64,000 nt of DNA from Streptomyces cucumeris. GTDB lineage: Bacteria > Actinomycetota > Actinomycetes > Streptomycetales > Streptomycetaceae. The number at the start of each line of letters is the position of its first letter. Position 1 is the stretch's first letter. The stretch is from the NCBI RefSeq assembly GCF_024295805.1, contig NZ_JANCLX010000001.1, positions 297,901 to 361,900 of the forward strand. The letters run 5' to 3'. Shown here piece after piece: positions 63,955 to 64,000 of this stretch. The notes beneath the pieces were generated by a model. It was given only the letters and a program-made list of their open reading frames with translations. It searched no databases and was not told the DNA's origin. The position numbers and the translations under genes are program-made.

Positions 63955-64000
63955 AGTGGGCCCGGCGGGCGGAGGGTGGTGCCGAGTCGGCGCGGCATCC

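Overview
The window is chromosomal DNA of a Streptomyces-type actinomycete. The support is very high G+C with almost exclusive G/C third positions, frequent GTG starts, ATGA/GTGA coupling of neighbouring genes, and many families and gene orders typical of the genus: an OleD-like macrolide glycosyltransferase, a SAV2148-type HEPN protein, separate treX/treY/treZ genes, and the sir-cysHCDN-ssu sulfur operon. No rRNA, tRNA, CRISPR array, prophage or intact insertion sequence was seen.

Layout. 0-6 kb: a tightly overlapped minus-strand operon (GT2 glycosyltransferase, DUF2064 protein, SAM methyltransferase), a divergent OmpR-type two-component pair, a repeat-filled convergent gap, and an SDR epimerase with a Cys-rich insert. 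6-18.5 kb: mostly housekeeping (BaeRF-like protein, TylF-like methyltransferase, PTH2-type hydrolase, AIM24 protein, ABC exporter pair, PhoX-like Tat protein, ZapE, RibD-like reductase, Usp-like protein, MurC, MsrB, LysE-type exporter). 18.5-31.6 kb: glycogen-to-trehalose genes (treZ, treY, treX/glgX) interleaved with a GNAT gene that has its own upstream small ORF, a NarL two-component system, and a lone lipoamide dehydrogenase with a divergent LysR regulator. 31.8-34.1 kb: two adjacent secreted proteins that together look like one copper amine oxidase split into N-terminal (N2/N3) and catalytic polypeptides. 34.1-37.5 kb: HEPN/PLD-like protein, an unknown protein, a DEDDh exonuclease and a TIGR03086 protein. 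37.7-40.6 kb: a small island, an HSL-type esterase plus WYL regulator, bounded by decayed IS1182-like and IS5-like transposase fragments. 40.6-44.9 kb: an aminoglycoside-phosphotransferase-fold kinase divergent from a sugar ABC importer. 44.9-48.2 kb: two macrolide-resistance-type genes, mgt (drug glycosylation) and erm (23S rRNA methylation), around a CDP-alcohol phosphatidyltransferase. 48.8-52.7 kb: MMPL exporter and secreted subtilisin. 52.7-62.5 kb: assimilatory sulfate and sulfonate genes in one direction, headed by a Cys-containing leader peptide. 62.5-64 kb: a GNAT protein and a small secreted M15-like protein.

How the genes work together. Sir, CysH, CysC, CysD, CysN and the sirohydrochlorin chelatase-like protein reduce sulfate to sulfide and supply siroheme; the Ssu transporter imports sulfonates; the leader peptide suggests that cysteine supply controls expression. 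TreX, TreY and TreZ debranch alpha-glucan and convert its chains to trehalose. Mgt and Erm protect against macrolides by two independent mechanisms, although no polyketide synthase lies in the window.

The most unusual points are the two-gene amine oxidase with Trp in place of the Asn before the predicted TPQ tyrosine; the mgt promoter, where a perfect palindrome fills the -35/-10 spacer of an apparently leaderless gene; three leader-peptide candidates; and several unexplained repeat arrays. All statements come from reading the sequence and from general knowledge of the families; no database search was run.
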